Part shown: one piece after another, positions 1 to 14,324 of the stretch
How the letters are laid out: each line of letters begins with the position of its first letter
Numbering within the stretch: the first letter of the stretch is position 1
Source: Tomocerus qinae
Taxonomy: Eukaryota > Arthropoda > Collembola > Entomobryomorpha > Tomoceridae
Assembly: GCA_020055645.1 (NCBI GenBank)
Contig: CM034548.1
Span: 8,866,001-8,930,000 of the forward strand
DNA: 64,000 bases
Direction: 5' to 3'
Position numbers and translations under genes: made by a program
Notes under the pieces: model-generated
Database searches by the model: none
Seen by the model: only the letters and a program-made list of their open reading frames with translations
What the model was told of the DNA's origin: nothing

Positions 1-3000
1 GACTTAAACATGCTCCTGCCTTTTGGTTTTTACTTAGGTAGTTCAAATAGTAAAATATAAATATAAACGCTGTAAGCGTAGAATTTGTTGGCACAGTTGG
101 GATATGACAACCGCATTTTAGTCCTGAAGTAATTTTCGCTAAAGAAAATAGTGGAAATTCCCATTTCTGTTTTCATTTCATTGTTCAAATTGAAGCAATT
201 AGTCTTTGGGTCTGGCATTAAATGTAGAATTTAGAATAACTAGTAAAAGTTGGTATGCATATGCAATGAAGTAGAGTTATTAGAAATTGGTAATCTCAGT
301 AGAATTGTAAAACTACAAAGACTGCACATTAATTATTACAACTTTGATATGATTGAAACCAGGTACCTATGTATAGTTTCTTTGTAGGTTAAAACAATAG
401 AGGGAAACTCTGGATGAAAAGCGGAAAGCGTTTGCTTGAAAAGTTGGGAAAGCTGCAAGTTTTGGTTGTGCAGCCGAATGAATCCTGCGGTGTGGCTTTT
501 TTGAATATTGAAATGAAATGATGGGTATCAGACCAGTGTTTATATGGGCTGAGCGTCTCTCGCATAATATTAGTTTGTTAAGTATCTTTTATTACAGTTA
601 TCCCGGAATGGAAAGCAAAACCAAATAGAAACTTGAGCCTTCGTAAACGTACTTATTTACTTAGATTCGGAGAAAGTAGTGGAGTGTGGGTAGAAAAGCT
701 CTCGGAGATTATCAGTCGAATGCGTATCATTGTATCCACAATGCTTATCTTTGCAGCTCTCGTCTCCTTGTCGTTTACCAGGAATACAATGGTACCAAGT
801 GCTACCCACCCACCTACTTAACATTAGATACATTCCTTCCAAATTCAATTCTACTTTGTCAGCGCGTCTCTCGTATTCTGCGGTCTCCGGATTTCTTCTC
901 CAAAGAAGAACGCACGGGAGAAAGTGAGAACTCTATCTGCTGCGACATCACTTCTCGCACTGCAACTACTACATCCCGAATCCTGTTAAACTAAACTAAA
1001 CCACGAACATCCTAGCAATCAAAGGAGTCTGTCAACTGTGTTTGTCGTCTCTCTCCTAAGCTTATACGATTACTTTTTGAAAGCTGTCTACAGTAAATAG
1101 AGACGACGGGACGAGCCAAAGTCGAAGCACTAAATACCAGCACACCATCCGAATCAAAAGAAATCCAACCAATCCTCTCCCCTTTCTAATAACATCACGT
1201 TATTTTACTTTTCATGCCACTCATTATCACCTTGACATCATTTCATACCAACCTTTATTCAATTATCAACTCCTACATCACTCAAAATCAAAAGAACGAA
1301 TCCATACACTTAACTCATTCATACATGCATGCTGCTGTAATACAAATAAATGCGCCAGGGAATCAGTTCAGCTAAAACTACATTTCAATGGTAAAGGTTT
1401 TAATGACAACACCAGAGATATGGCAAAATTATAATATAATATTACTATATAGTGAATGGATTCTCTATAATGAAGTTTTTCTTTCCTAGGTATACCTTGT
1501 TTTCATTTTGTTCTTGTTTGTGATCATAGCGTTGTCAAATTTTAAAAAGCAGCAAATTAGTTAGGATATTTAAAAAGTCCCCTTTGTCTTTAAAAATGCA
1601 ATAATAAAAGGAGCCACAGGGTCATTTGCAAAGCGACCGGATGCTAGGAAGTGAGTAGATACATCGATGTTTTTGTTCAAATATAATGATATCTTCTGCA
1701 GCACTATTTCAATGTACAAACATTGTGCATGTAGATGTAGGTGGCTATTGTCGTGCATCCAGTTCGAGTCGTCTGTTAAATATACCTACCTACATAAAAT
1801 ACGTAGTCGACTTGACGTCGGAAAACTTATAGAAGTTTTCAAAAGTTTTTCTCACACAGTCAGTCAGTTTTGTAAATACATAGCTACTCTGTAGTCTGTA
1901 CTACGTAGTAGTTGAAGGAACAGCCGAGGAGACTTAGCAGAACAGATGTATTCACATAGTACTAGTAAATCTGTTATGTATTAGACCCTTGCTGTGTATA
2001 CAGATATTTGAAACTTTGTTCACGTCAATTTGTTTGATCCTATATTTACTTACATTTTGCCAAATACAAAGGATAAACTCAAGAAATTCAAAACTCCAAT
2101 TAAGCTGCACGACTGCAGACATTGTAAACTCTTTAATACTTTGATGCTATTTTGTAGGACACGGGCTAATGACTAATGACTACAAAGGGAAATCAAAGTA
2201 AATTTCAGGACACATAAAGTAATATCATGTTGTAGTATAAACTCTACTTAAACTACACTAACAAAACGTCCAAGTGCATAATACAGGATAACTAAAATTA
2301 ATTATATTATCCTGAAATGTTTTGTGAAAGGAAAGCTCGATCGGATGTTACATATTGCTACTTACGACTATTATTCCCTCCGTTCCAACTATTTCTTTAT
2401 ATCTTTTCTTTAACAAATACTAGGCATGGCAATTAAAAGTTTTCTCAGTACACTTTCATGGGAGACACAAACAAGCTAAACATTTTTACACGCAGTTGCA
2501 AATTGCGTAAGTTTAATTGTCTATTTTTCATCACTTTATACGAACCTGCCCCACTTAGTACAATTTATTTTTTGATTGAACCTTACAACATTGTCACACA
2601 CTGCTTTGAACACATTTCAATATAATTATCCATTGAGAATGTAATTCACAAAAATTATAGTTGTAATTATAGTCAGTGTTTTAACCAGATAGTGGCTGGG
2701 AAACACAAACACCATGTTAAATATCATATTTGTCACTTTGACCACTTTAATCTATTCAAATTTCAAAAAAGCTTGTTAAATTAAAACACGTAACATCTAA
2801 TATGAAGTCCATTCAAAATATAGAAGAATAATAATATTGCCTGATTGTACATTATTTAAAAATATTCATCTCTTTCTTATGTAAAATAAAAACTATCTAC
2901 AATTGGCTTTAATTGAGACATCATCATTGCTTTATTTTTTATTTTATTGCATGTGCATTTCCAACAGAAAGAGCAATAAAGACGCTTCAAATTGGTTCAT

Positions 3001-6000
3001 GTCGGAATCATCCCCTTTCTGTATAAGTGCGTATAATATACCTAAGTCGTGGGGACAATCGTCATGAGAGTTTGTATCTGTCAGAAACCACTTCGATCTA
3101 CTTAACTTTGTCGGAGGAAGTACTACTGTAAGTAATAATATTATTTGTGTCGTGAAGATGCCATGTAGTAATATTAATTGCAACCTGCCATGTGGAAGGA
3201 TGAAGAAACGACAAAAAATTGTGGTTTATTTTGGTCATAACTGTAATTCGTGAAGATGAAAGGGCGGTGTGTTTCTTGAGGAGAGACATCGATATGGGGA
3301 GCGACAATCAACAGAGGGAAAGTAATGAGTAAGAAGGAGGACTTGAGGACAGGAAATAAGTTTCTGTACATTGCACATCATCTTGCCATGTAATGAGTAT
3401 TTACTCAACATGTCTTCAGTGTTCTTAAAGCTCCCCAGAGAAATCATTTCGGCTCTTCCACTAGGAAGCCAATTATTTCACAATTATGTCTCCCGTCCGT
3501 GTGATAAGATCTATCATCTACGTATACAAGGCAAGGCATCTCCTGTCTCTATGCATAGCAGGCAGATTTCTCCTCCGCACAATCCGACGGCATCAAGAGC
3601 ATTCGCACTGCAATATTTAAAAGTGAAATAACAAGATAGCATTCTGGATAAGACAAACTGCCCTATATAAATGCCATAGGCAAGGGAGCAATTTTTGGCT
3701 GAGCATAGAATACTGCGGCGGGTGTTTATCCTGGAGTCTCCACTTTAATCTGCGTGCGTCTAACACTTTATTTAAACTCATTTAGACTCATTCATTCACG
3801 CTCTCTTGCTGAAGAACAATGGACGAGTAATTACAACTCATGGTATTCATTGTCAACGGCAATTCCCCATCAACTAGTTGCGCACCGCAAACCGCCGCCG
3901 CCCACCACCCATTACAACGGAACCAGCATCCTCTCTATATCTCTAATTTTAATTTAATTTCGGGGTTTCCAATCCGCATTGTTACTAACCAAGTCCAGCT
4001 ATTCATTCAACAAACACACGACTGCACATTTTAATGACTAACTTGAATTATTTATATTTCTCAAATGAGACAAGATATTTCCAGAGGACTCATTTCGGAG
4101 GCATACATCTAATCTCCCCTTAATGCTATTCATCATACTATAACAGACGGGAGATAAATACGTTAGTAATTAAAATCCTGTAAAAAAACTTTTTCTCCAA
4201 GATGAAGGAAATAGGAGAAATGTAGAAACCCAAGGATTTCATAATTATGTATAATAGTATACTGCAGAGTAATATGGCTGATGCGATAACCGTGGAAGGG
4301 TACAATCAACTTCCTTATACATTTTTTAAGATTGAGTTTCACTCTATTTTCCATGCAAATTGTTGTAGAGCAGTATCTGACGGTTCTTAAGTTTCTTTTT
4401 GCAATCTCAAAAGTTATACCCATCTTGTAAAATCCAGTTTCTTGTTTGTAATTTTGTAAATGTGAAGTTGAGATACGCAAGTACGTAGGTTGTCGTCTGT
4501 CTATATTAAACTCCAATTACAATTATGCCCTAATCTTAAGTTACATGAGGTAGAAACTTGTCTGGGAGAAAGAGCGTTCGTACATTTCCGCTTTTAGAAG
4601 GTTCAGCATCCGACGGAACAATTAGCTGTAGCTCCGTTACTCTAACTTTTGTCCAATTCATACAAACAACAGGAAGGAGTAGAACTTTTTCTAAGGAAGA
4701 GACAGATTGTATCGGTAGAGTCCATAGACATTAATATAAATGAGATTGTCAGAGTCCCAAGTTTTAATGCGATTAATTTAATTGTCATAAGTGGGTAAAT
4801 AAGGATGGATGAATCAAGTGATGTTTATCAGGAGCGGAGACGACCCGGCAGACGCAACAACAACAATTACCTGCTGGAACAAAAACATTTCTTTCTCTGC
4901 CTTCTCCGTATAAATAGCAATGAAGACGACTGAATTAGTTATTACAGTTTACACACACTGGCTGTCATAACCTTAATGAAAATAATAAAAATGTGAATGC
5001 ACGTGTGTGTGACATTCTGTGCTCTGCAGGCAACATATTCATGTGGTATCTCATCATCATCGTCCGTAGACAAACTCAAAGGTAAGAAAAGCAATGGAGC
5101 ATGGTATTTGCACAGCCCAAGTTGGCACTTTGCGTGTCTTTCTCGAGGCGTGCAACGTGACGCATAAATATTTATTAATAGAGTACTTACTCATGCATAT
5201 ACCCTAACAACATACTACCACCAAAATGACTACAAACTTACCATGCACTCATAAAACTAATAGTCTATAGTAAGTAAGAATACTCCATTTACATTCTTTT
5301 CACGCTGGAGACGTGTAAATAGAGACTCATGCACGTTCTACCTTTGAATATTTTATGTCCAATTTCTTATGAAATTAAAAAGAACATTTAAAAATTGATT
5401 CTACCATTTGACAATCACAATGTAGAGCAACAGACCGAAAAGTCTTTCTAAAGGAAAGCATAATAATAGGTTCATACATGTTTCTAATCTTGATATTCCT
5501 ATCAAAAAACTTAATGGAAAAAAGCTTCTAATTATTTATGTTTAGGTGGGTGGATAATAAGTACAATTTCAAAGCTGAATAGTGCAATCTGATCTATTCA
5601 TTCTATTACACGAGTAACTAACCAGAATAATACAATTACTAGAAATTTAGATTTTGTTTGGCGTGTCTACGCATTTTCAAGGTTCAACTTTGATCTACAA
5701 ATTTGTTATACAAAATTAAATTTTGTGCAAATTGGCTCCATTTTTCTGTATTGAGGAGTCTAAAAATGGGTTAGCTCTTTTTTAGATTTCACATTTGTAC
5801 CTTACTCGTGACTAGAATTTTCTAAAGTAACTCCATTTACAGTTGAAGGACAAATTTCTCAAGTATTGATATAATATAGCTTATATCATTGACATAGATT
5901 CACGTATACATAGTATTCAAACATCTTCAGTTTTGCCATAAGTAAATAGACTTGGCAAGCGGAGTGTATATCTGTAGGTATATATTTTCAATTTTCTGTA

Positions 6001-9000
6001 ACTAAATAAAGGCACAGGTAAACACTTTGGACTGTGAGAGTATGTGCACACTGCAGGTGGTATTGTCTTTAGCACAAAATAAAAGGAAGAGCTATGATAT
6101 TGATGTGGTAAGAAGAAAAAGATGCACGCAGCAGAAATTTTTATCTAGCAATAAACATTTGTGTTTCACTGTTATGGATTCTAAGAGGAGCAATCTCTTG
6201 TAGGTAAAGTGATCTGACTGAATTGTAGTCTTCTTACGTCTATTCCCCAGAATCGGATACATTTCATGCAATGACATGGGTACCTACCTATAGCACTATC
6301 CCTATTTGCCTATTCTAGGTGGGTAGGTGAACGGAGATGAATTTGAGATTGTTCAGACCCACCCAATTTATAGTCGCTTTTCTGGTAAACACTAGAGTGG
6401 GACATTCAAGATTGAGTCAGAAATACGGATATCAAAATCAGGAGTAAATTGTTGATGGCCATTTTATCAAAGTACTATTGCAAATTGGCATATTTTACTA
6501 CCTTTTCAACGAACTTGTAGTTACTTTAATATTAGTGGGCTACGAAGCTGGGTATGAGAAGACTTTCAAGTTTTCTGCCAATTTACGAGGATTATATTGT
6601 ATTAGTAATGGTAGACTGCAATGAAAATGATAGTAAAGCTTGAATAGAAATGAGATGAAGATAAAATTGAGTGCAACTTGGGCGTGTTCACGAAAAAGCA
6701 GACAACACTGTCTACTGTTACATTGTAGAGATACGTATTTATATTTGTACCTTTATGTAGGTAGGTACTTATAGTTAGGTTTAGGATATTGTTGGCAGTA
6801 TTTTGTAATAAGAGAGATGGAAAACTCTAATATTGGCGAATTGACGTAACAAACGGGGCATTTACTCACTTACTTAGTATGGACTCGTAGCAAGAAGACT
6901 TGTAGGCATAGCCGTGGCATTATAGTTAGCTCGGAATTGAATAGCTGGGTTGAGTCGAGATGAGACTGTCAGTACACCAGAAATAATACAATTTGGATTT
7001 TACGTCCTGAATGGCTCAAAGCATGAGAACCAATCATCATATTGAAGGATTCATCATGCAACTTGAGACTAGAATTGCGCATCAAGAACATTAAATCAGT
7101 AAGTCAACTGGAAATTGCTGACGATCTTCCCCATCTTCTTTTCATAATTTAAAATTGTGTTCCTCGTATAAAAAGTTCCCTGCTCTCCGACGTCATCTAT
7201 ATCACAGTCTACTCTCTCTAGATTCTTCCCAATATCAAACGAAGCTTAATTTAAATGAACACTATTCGAGTTACTAAAAATTGAATCTCGAACGGAGATG
7301 ATTTCGTCCCTGGAATTACTTTTACTTAGGTACGGGAATCTACGCACGTCAACGTCTTCTTTTGTATTAATAGGCAATGCATTAGAGATATGCCTGGATT
7401 TCCGTAATGCTAAATCCATATCATTTCTAAAATAGCCCACCATTGTCAAATATACATTCACGATACTCTGTAGTGTAGGGAATACGTATTAAGTATAGTT
7501 TGCTATTTCATCGCATAATCCTTTATGGCACATGTTTAAGTATGTAATGGCAATTTTTACATACCAAATGCACATAGAGATAGGCATGCATATGTGCATC
7601 TTCTTTTCCTAAATCTTCTTCAACTATAGTCTTCTGCAATTTTCATATCCTATTCTACTGGAGCAATACTGAACGGGTAGGAACATTAAATTACTTGGTA
7701 ATAGAAGGAAAGTAGAATCCTATGTGCAACTAGAAAACAGGAATTAGGATCGTAGAAAGAAACACTAACAAAATTGTAAAAGGCAATTCGCAATTTTTCT
7801 CGGCCCTCGGCATAAACAGAGGATTGAGAAAAGTCAAGTCAAGAAAGAAAGCTCCTCGAAGAATCAAGATTAAAATTGAAAACCCCCTTCTCAACGCTGG
7901 AAAAGAAATACAGATTGTCTACTAAAGATGCTCTGTATTTATTTAGCGCTCAACTTGGTATCGGTTTATGCACTAAAAATTTAAATTCAATCTCGACCTT
8001 CGCAAACGCTAAAAACTACAGAAAACTTCTTTTGTAAGAAAATTATGTTTATACTCAGTAATAGAATTATGCATCAAAATAAATGTGGCCTTTATTGTAT
8101 CTTGCATTAAGATATAATTAAAAAGTCTGCCAAACGTTAGTTTTTTCATTTTAAACAAAATTCAAAAATGTTCATATGAAAATACATCAGAAACGGAAGC
8201 TATATACATTATAATTAAAACAACTTATGAAATTAGAAATTTTGCGTTTCTATTACAAAGACAAACTGTAGTCAGTTAGACAACCACAAAGAAACTTGGG
8301 AGAAAGGAAGAAATTAATCTGATGTAATTAGATCTTATGTCAAAACCTGTAAGGGACCATTAACCACGTTCTTGTCACGTGACGAGTGTTGCTCTTTTCC
8401 ACGTTCATTTAGAATCAGTTGCAATGTAATTGTAGAACCCAGCATATTCTAAAGGCAATCTATTTGAAATATCTTAACTTTACGTGTGATGCATGATGCA
8501 TCAAAGTAACTACGACATATACCTACGACATGCACATAAGTAGAAGGAATCCAGCTGACCATAGGAAAAAGTTGAGTAGCTGTAAATGTACGTGAAGTTG
8601 AGTTATATGGCTTTGATGCAAATGTTTGTACTCTGTCTGTGTCACTTCCAGATATCCACATAAGAAGGGCGATATACTTTTCGAAATGGAATACGACAAG
8701 TATAATACATAGTTGACTCTATAATGTTGAATATTAATTTTCAAATAGGAAATGACTTTATAATTAATATGTTATGTAAGCACTATACAGTCATAATAAT
8801 GCTTATTAAAATGCTACTAAAATGTGCTCTATATATTAGTTTTCTTCAAAAAGTATATTGATAGAGATCAAGATAGCCATAGCGGTTGTTGTACCTAAAG
8901 CCAGTATGAAACTATCGCGTAAGGATATAATAGTGTTTGCGAATTAATTATGTGTGAAGGGGATTTTAGGGAATATGATTTGGAGTAGTAATTCGGGATA

Positions 9001-9060
9001 AGGTTTTAGATACGCGTGAATTAGTTTGAGAACGGTGAGTATATGTATCATGCATCAATG
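1..9060. other. AT-rich region, no gene recognised
   Basis: Open frames here (for example 117 codons on the minus strand at 4163-4516) are AT-rich, lack splice signals and have no recognisable domain. No tRNA, rRNA, transposon or tandem array was seen. Probably intergenic or intronic. Confidence 0.4.
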
Positions 9061-9184
9061 TTTCCACTTTGAATGTCAATTGATCTCGAAATTTGTGCGA
9101 GGCAAGAGTTTCAATTTGAGGAGGCTGGAAGAATGTGGCACTACAATCAAGTAGATGTGAAGAAGACGGAGTTGGAATGTAAGT
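9061..9184 (+). CDS. candidate exon with strong donor on the plus strand (5' border unknown)
   Basis: An open frame reads LEICARQEFQFEEAGRMWHY, then NQVDVKKTELE, directly before a near-consensus donor, gaat|gtaagt. The acceptor is not evident. The minus strand also has a 62-codon frame here, so this is weak. Confidence 0.2.
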
Positions 9185-12100
9185 GAGGCGAATGGAGTTT
9201 GTGTCTGGTCGACTCCCGCTGCCCTCATAAACTCCGCCGACTCACGGACCAGAAAGGAGAGCACCTAGTGAAGTGGAGAGATTCTCACCGCCGTCGGAGA
9301 AAGGAATAGAGACAAGTAGGCAGTGAGCAAAATACCAACATCACATATTGGAGGGAATTCAAGCGTGAAAGGAAAATGTCTGTTCGATTTTTCACCCTCT
9401 ATTAAATTGCTTCTCCATTGCCCTCCAAAAGTCCCATTCTCATTTTCACCACCGCCTGCTCTCTTTCAATCTCCTCTTCTCAGTTATTCACTTTCATTTG
9501 AATATCAGGCCGATTACCTCTAATCGGCGTTGCTGACTTTTCTTTTCTATGTATTTATTGCTTTCTCCATTTGCTTTTGTGCTTTCTCCACCACTCTCGA
9601 ATCCAACTGACGAAAGCATGCAAATGGCCAAAATAATTTTCTTGGTGCATCGTCTTCATACCCAAGCTCCATTCTCAAACTTTCTCAACTTTCTCCCAAC
9701 TACTACCACAACTACAGATAAAGTCAGTTTTGACAAGACTGAAATTAGAAACCTGCAGAAAGTGGCAACGCAATAGAAAAAAATATTCATTCCAAATACG
9801 CAGCATCTACCTATGTCATCTTACTTACCATCACACGTACTAGTACTTATCCATTTCCAGTGATAACTTGCGGGTGGGTGATATTCATCCTCAAATTTTA
9901 TACCCACATAATATCTTCTAAAACTATCTTCATATTCATAATCTATCTGTATAAATACTATTCTCATTTAGCGCTTAATTACAAATACGACAATCATCTG
10001 CAGCCTATCTTTATAGTAGTAGTTAAAGGGGCGGAGAAGTCATTTCAGCTTTATTGAGTAATCTATTGGAGAATTTTAATAGCAAGTCTTTACAAATGAG
10101 TAGTTGTCGCGTTTAATTTCAAATATAGTTGACCATGAAAGCAGAAATGCACAATTTGGCATTAGGATGCTACTATAATTTGGTGGTTTCTGCTGTGTTA
10201 GCTCATTCATTTTAGTACCATTTATTTTCTAGTAGAACTTTCACGGTTTTATGTAAAAACCTCAATGATAGATTATTTCTGCTGTAGTAATTGTGTAAGG
10301 TTTTTAGTAGGTCTTTATTTTAATGTATGTTATGAATGGGACGCTTTGGGAGCAGTATACTGAAATTAAAGAGAAAGCGATGTAACGAATGATAATTATG
10401 ACAGCTACCGACCGATGCGGTTGGCATTGGTTTTGAGGCAGAGTAGAATTGGCTGTAGGGTTACGAGAACAGACAAGGTGAATAGACTGCCAAAGTAAAT
10501 AGGAAATGGGATGAGAATCATGGGAATCGCTAATGGGATATACCTACTCATAATGTCAATGGAACAATATTCCCGCGATTGGGATTTGCAAGAATAGAGA
10601 CTACTTCAATGAGCACCAACGAAAATAAAACCTTCCGTTCCTCACCATTCATCCTGCAAGTGAAGTATGCAATCTAACGACCGACCACAAAAAATCTATA
10701 AATTCACCGCAATCATTTATTTTTCTAAAACTATACATTTTCGATTTACCAAAGTTCATCCACACAAGTTTAAGTTCATTTACCAAGAACACATACATAT
10801 ACTACCACAGAAAATAATGATGAGTCGTCATCGCCAGATTCCACTTTAACCAAAATTGTTTTAATTTCATTTGTCATTAGATACTACAAGAATTACTCAG
10901 AATTAAAACATTTACATACTTATTTAAATATTTCAAGCTATACTCGGGTAATAATTTTGTATTTGATAAAATCTGTAATATTATTTATCATTAAGCACTT
11001 TGGTTATTTAGGTTTAAAATGTTATTGAATTTTCAGGAATCTCGACTACTGCTTACTTAAGGTATGAATGACACATCAACTTTCATTTGGTTCGTTCTGC
11101 AGCCTTTGCAAAACATTTTCTATTAAATAAGAAAACGATTCTCAATTTTCGGGTCGCATGGAAGGACTTCTAAGGTAATCACTCCAAAAACGACCCCGAC
11201 GTTTATCTAAAGGGCTGCTATAAGACCAGCTCAATACATACTCTATTAAGATTTTAGCAGTTACCAATAATAAGACAGTACTATTTCTTGGAACACCTTT
11301 TTAAGATTCATTTATGTTCTTTTTCTTTGCCGTTGTCCATTCTCCGTCATCTTTGCCATCCTTAAAAAGGTTCTTTGTCAAATCCCAAATCCCCTTTCTC
11401 TGAATTAATGCATACAAAAGTTCAGTCAATCGTAACGTTCTAACTTAAATAACTGCCAGCAAATATTTACTAGGTAAAACAATAAATCTAAAACATGTAT
11501 ACATACCTAAGAGTTAGAATAGGCATTTTGTACAGATTGTTTATCTCCATTAAAAGTGCCAGAGTAATAGCCATATTAGTTGCTGATAATAATTATTCGT
11601 AAAACTAAAACTATTTTTCTGTCTACACGGGACAGTGTTTTTTCTTTTATACAAAAAATTATTTATTTTTGATTTCCATTTTCTACAATGACATTGAAGG
11701 ATCTTCTTCTATTGTATTTTTTCTTTTGTCTTTGAGTCATTTGCATAAACTATAGGTACATAGGCAAATTCCGGTTTTTATTTCAGGCATTTTTACACGA
11801 CTTCTTCAACGATTTCGCTAACTTTATTCAAACGAGAGTTGTTATCTGCTATTCATATTAATGAAAGATTGTTTTAATGGAATAAAATAGCTTTAAACAA
11901 GTTTTGAAGAAGTTGTGAATTAATTATTTCTAAATAAAATTAGGGAACGGGTTGTACAATCTAGACATTTAATTAATCGCAATTATTCCTGCAATTTGGA
12001 GTGAGAGAAATTCGAGTGTTAACAACGCATGCGTGATGAAATAGTGGAATTAACTGTGGTTGATTAAAGCATTAACTGTTGTGTTGGAGGACTGTTATTG

Positions 12101-12415
12101 TGTTTGACCATAATAATATGTCTGTCGTTGTAGCAGTAGTGGAAAAGTGGCAAAGCAATTGAATGTACTTAAAGCCCTATTGTAGTGTGGTAGTGGCTCC
12201 TTGGTAAATGGAACAATGAGAGGAAAGACAGTGCTTAGGAAAGCCATTTAGAGTGGGTAAGTAGTGTTGGGGAAGACGGGTAAAGAGTGTGTGGGAAGAA
12301 GGGCAAGTAAAAGTAAGTGATTGTGCTGGAGCAGTTAGTTCTCCACGGCAGGGCTGTGTAATGGTAGTAAAAAGAGTATTACATGTGCCATTATAGGAGA
12401 GAAGACAATTATTAG
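9185..12415. other. AT-rich region, no gene recognised
   Basis: Apart from a slightly GC-richer stretch at 9.2-9.3 kb next to the candidate exon, and a C/T-rich stretch at 9.35-9.75 kb open in more than one frame, I see no structured feature here. Confidence 0.4.
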
Positions 12416-12667
12416 ATGTTGTACACGTCTCTATATGACTTGGGATTCTGTGGAGGCGGCGAGGAGTGGCTGGAGGAAGAATGGAATCTGTTGATGGTAG
12501 GCTTCATATCAAGGGCACCAAATCCACATTTCGCGATAAAATACGAAGCAATAAAGAAAGAACTGAGGAATTCTTATGAGGATTCTACAATCACTCTGTC
12601 AGGCAGGAATAGCAAAGATGAGTTCATCCTCCGACTCTGCTATTTACTCCACTCTCCATTCTACTAA
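12416..12667 (+). CDS. unrecognised 83-codon reading frame
   Basis: Plus-strand frame with a protein-like middle (ISRAPNPHFAIKYEAIKKEL, then RNSYEDSTITLSGRNSKDEF). No clear acceptor or donor and no known family. It could be chance. Confidence 0.2.
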   Translation: MLYTSLYDLGFCGGGEEWLEEEWNLLMVGFISRAPNPHFAIKYEAIKKELRNSYEDSTITLSGRNSKDEFILRLCYLLHSPFY

Positions 12668-13858
12668 CTAACAATGCAATAAATATAAGCTGCTAACCCG
12701 CCAGTCCAAAACTTTCACAATGTAATCTGCTGTCACACATCACAACTCACAGCTTTCTCCACTCCCAGAGAGCCGATTTGACTTTCATCGACTTTCCCTC
12801 CTTTCTTTGATTCTCCCATCATCCTCTTTGAAACAAAGGGATGCAGATACACAATTTACCATTCGTTTCTTATTTTAATCTTTTATTAAATTGACCTAAG
12901 ACTTCCATTCCTAACTAGATCACTTTCACTATTCACTACTGACTATATACCTCTTATTCAATACTATACATTTTCTGTAGTAATGTCAATGGGCAATTTC
13001 CATTACATTTCCTTGTGAACAGAACTGATTTTCATATCTATTCTCATTTCTTTATTTCAAAACAAATATGATTTAGACAACGTATGTAAATACTTCATTT
13101 TTGTTTGCAAAGGTAGACAAAGTCTGAGAGGATTTATAACCAAGTCTATGAAAACTGCCAAAACATCAGAATTTTAAACTAATTTGAATTTTTAAACTCT
13201 TTTACTGGCAACTAAGGGAATACTAAGTTTTTAATGATCAGTTTCCCCACGAATACTTTGAAGATATTTACTTTTCCCTTGTTGTATTATAATGACAGGT
13301 GTACAAACATTTTAAAAGGCGCAACGAGATGAAGTATACATAACTTGCGTCAGACTGTAGAACAAGATGTTGGGATTATAATAAAGTGTCTTTGTTTTCG
13401 GCTATAAAGACGTTTGAGAATAACTGGGTCTCAGCGTGTTGTTGGTAGGTAGGTACTGGATTGCATGTGGATTGGTATGTCAACCTCTCACGAAGGACAG
13501 AGTTACTCTCACCACTAATATGAACGCTGTCTCCTCAAAGAATAATGAAAATGCTAACACTTACGTGATACTTCGGATTAGTCAATATTGAATTTCTCCT
13601 CGAAGGGATTGTACGCTCTCTTATTTTCCCATGCTCAGTGACTTGAGGAGTGAGCTTTCACTCATGCAGTTCGAACCTCGAGAAATCTTTTCAATCTTTT
13701 AATCTGAGCAAGTAGTTACGAGTACCTACGAAGTAGTTCATCGCTATATACACTTCTGCAATATTGCTGAGGTAGCTTGCATTACTTACTATTTCTTCAT
13801 TTCATGTAAGTATGTACTTAACTGCTCTGCTTCAGCTCCTGACATATTACTTACTTAA

Positions 13859-14229
13859 CTAGGTACTATGTGTAATTAGATGTGTCCTTGAATAAATGTA
13901 GTGCAAGAAGAAGCAATCTTGTAATATATCATAATACTTATCTGTATACTTGTATATAGCTTTTAGATGATAGAGATGTGAATATATATTATATAGTAGT
14001 GTATTGGGATCTTGGGAAGCAGTAGTGGATGGAATTGGTGGCCAGGGCAGATTAGTTGAGTTCAATTCAGCTTGACTGGCTTTCAATGAATTAAAGTCGG
14101 AATCAGTTCGGAATTTCCTTGAACTGTAGTATCTGTAAGTCCGTTCTAAAGGTGGCTTTGTGTGTGAGTAGTGCAATTGTGATTGCATTGAAGAATCAGC
14201 TGGGGTCTCACTCAACCAGATCCCGTTGC
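13859..14229 (-). CDS. candidate exon on the minus strand
   Basis: After a pyrimidine-rich stretch and gattagacag, a frame entered in phase 1 reads GCNGIWLSETPADSSMQSQL, HYSHTKPPLERTYRYYSSRK, FRTDSDFNSLKASQAELNS, TNLPWPPIPSTTASQDPNTL, then a less convincing Tyr-rich end to TAG at 13859. The first 80 or so residues look like a disordered neuronal-type protein. Its entry phase equals the exit phase of the C2-tail exon (34786), so a remote alternative 3' exon of the Fife-like gene is conceivable but not shown. Confidence 0.3.
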
Positions 14230-14231
14230 AG

Positions 14232-14324
14232 CCAACTGTCTAATCCGGAGAGCGAGCAGTGGTGGTCGAACAAACTAAGACATAAGATAGATGAGTTGCA
14301 AACAGAAATGGAGCATCGGAGAGA
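14232..14324 (+). CDS. candidate 93-nt exon on the plus strand
   Basis: Between acceptor-like gatcccgttgcag and a strong donor, gaga|gtgagt. One frame reads QLSNPESEQWWSNKLRHKID, then ELQTEMEHRR, a charged coiled-coil-like peptide. The length is a multiple of three. It abuts a candidate minus-strand frame (13859-14229), so only one of the two is likely to be real. Family not recognised. Confidence 0.3.

Noticed and set aside
657-994. Overlapping plus and minus frames near 0.7-1.0 kb
   Set aside because: Several frames are open together, translations look random, and there are no credible acceptor/donor pairs.
4163-4516. 117-codon minus-strand frame
   Set aside because: No recognisable domain or splice sites, and codon content like the surrounding AT-rich DNA; a long chance frame is possible over 64 kb.
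13660-13690. B-box-like GTTCGAACC, possible tRNA
   Set aside because: No matching A box at the right distance and no cloverleaf arms.
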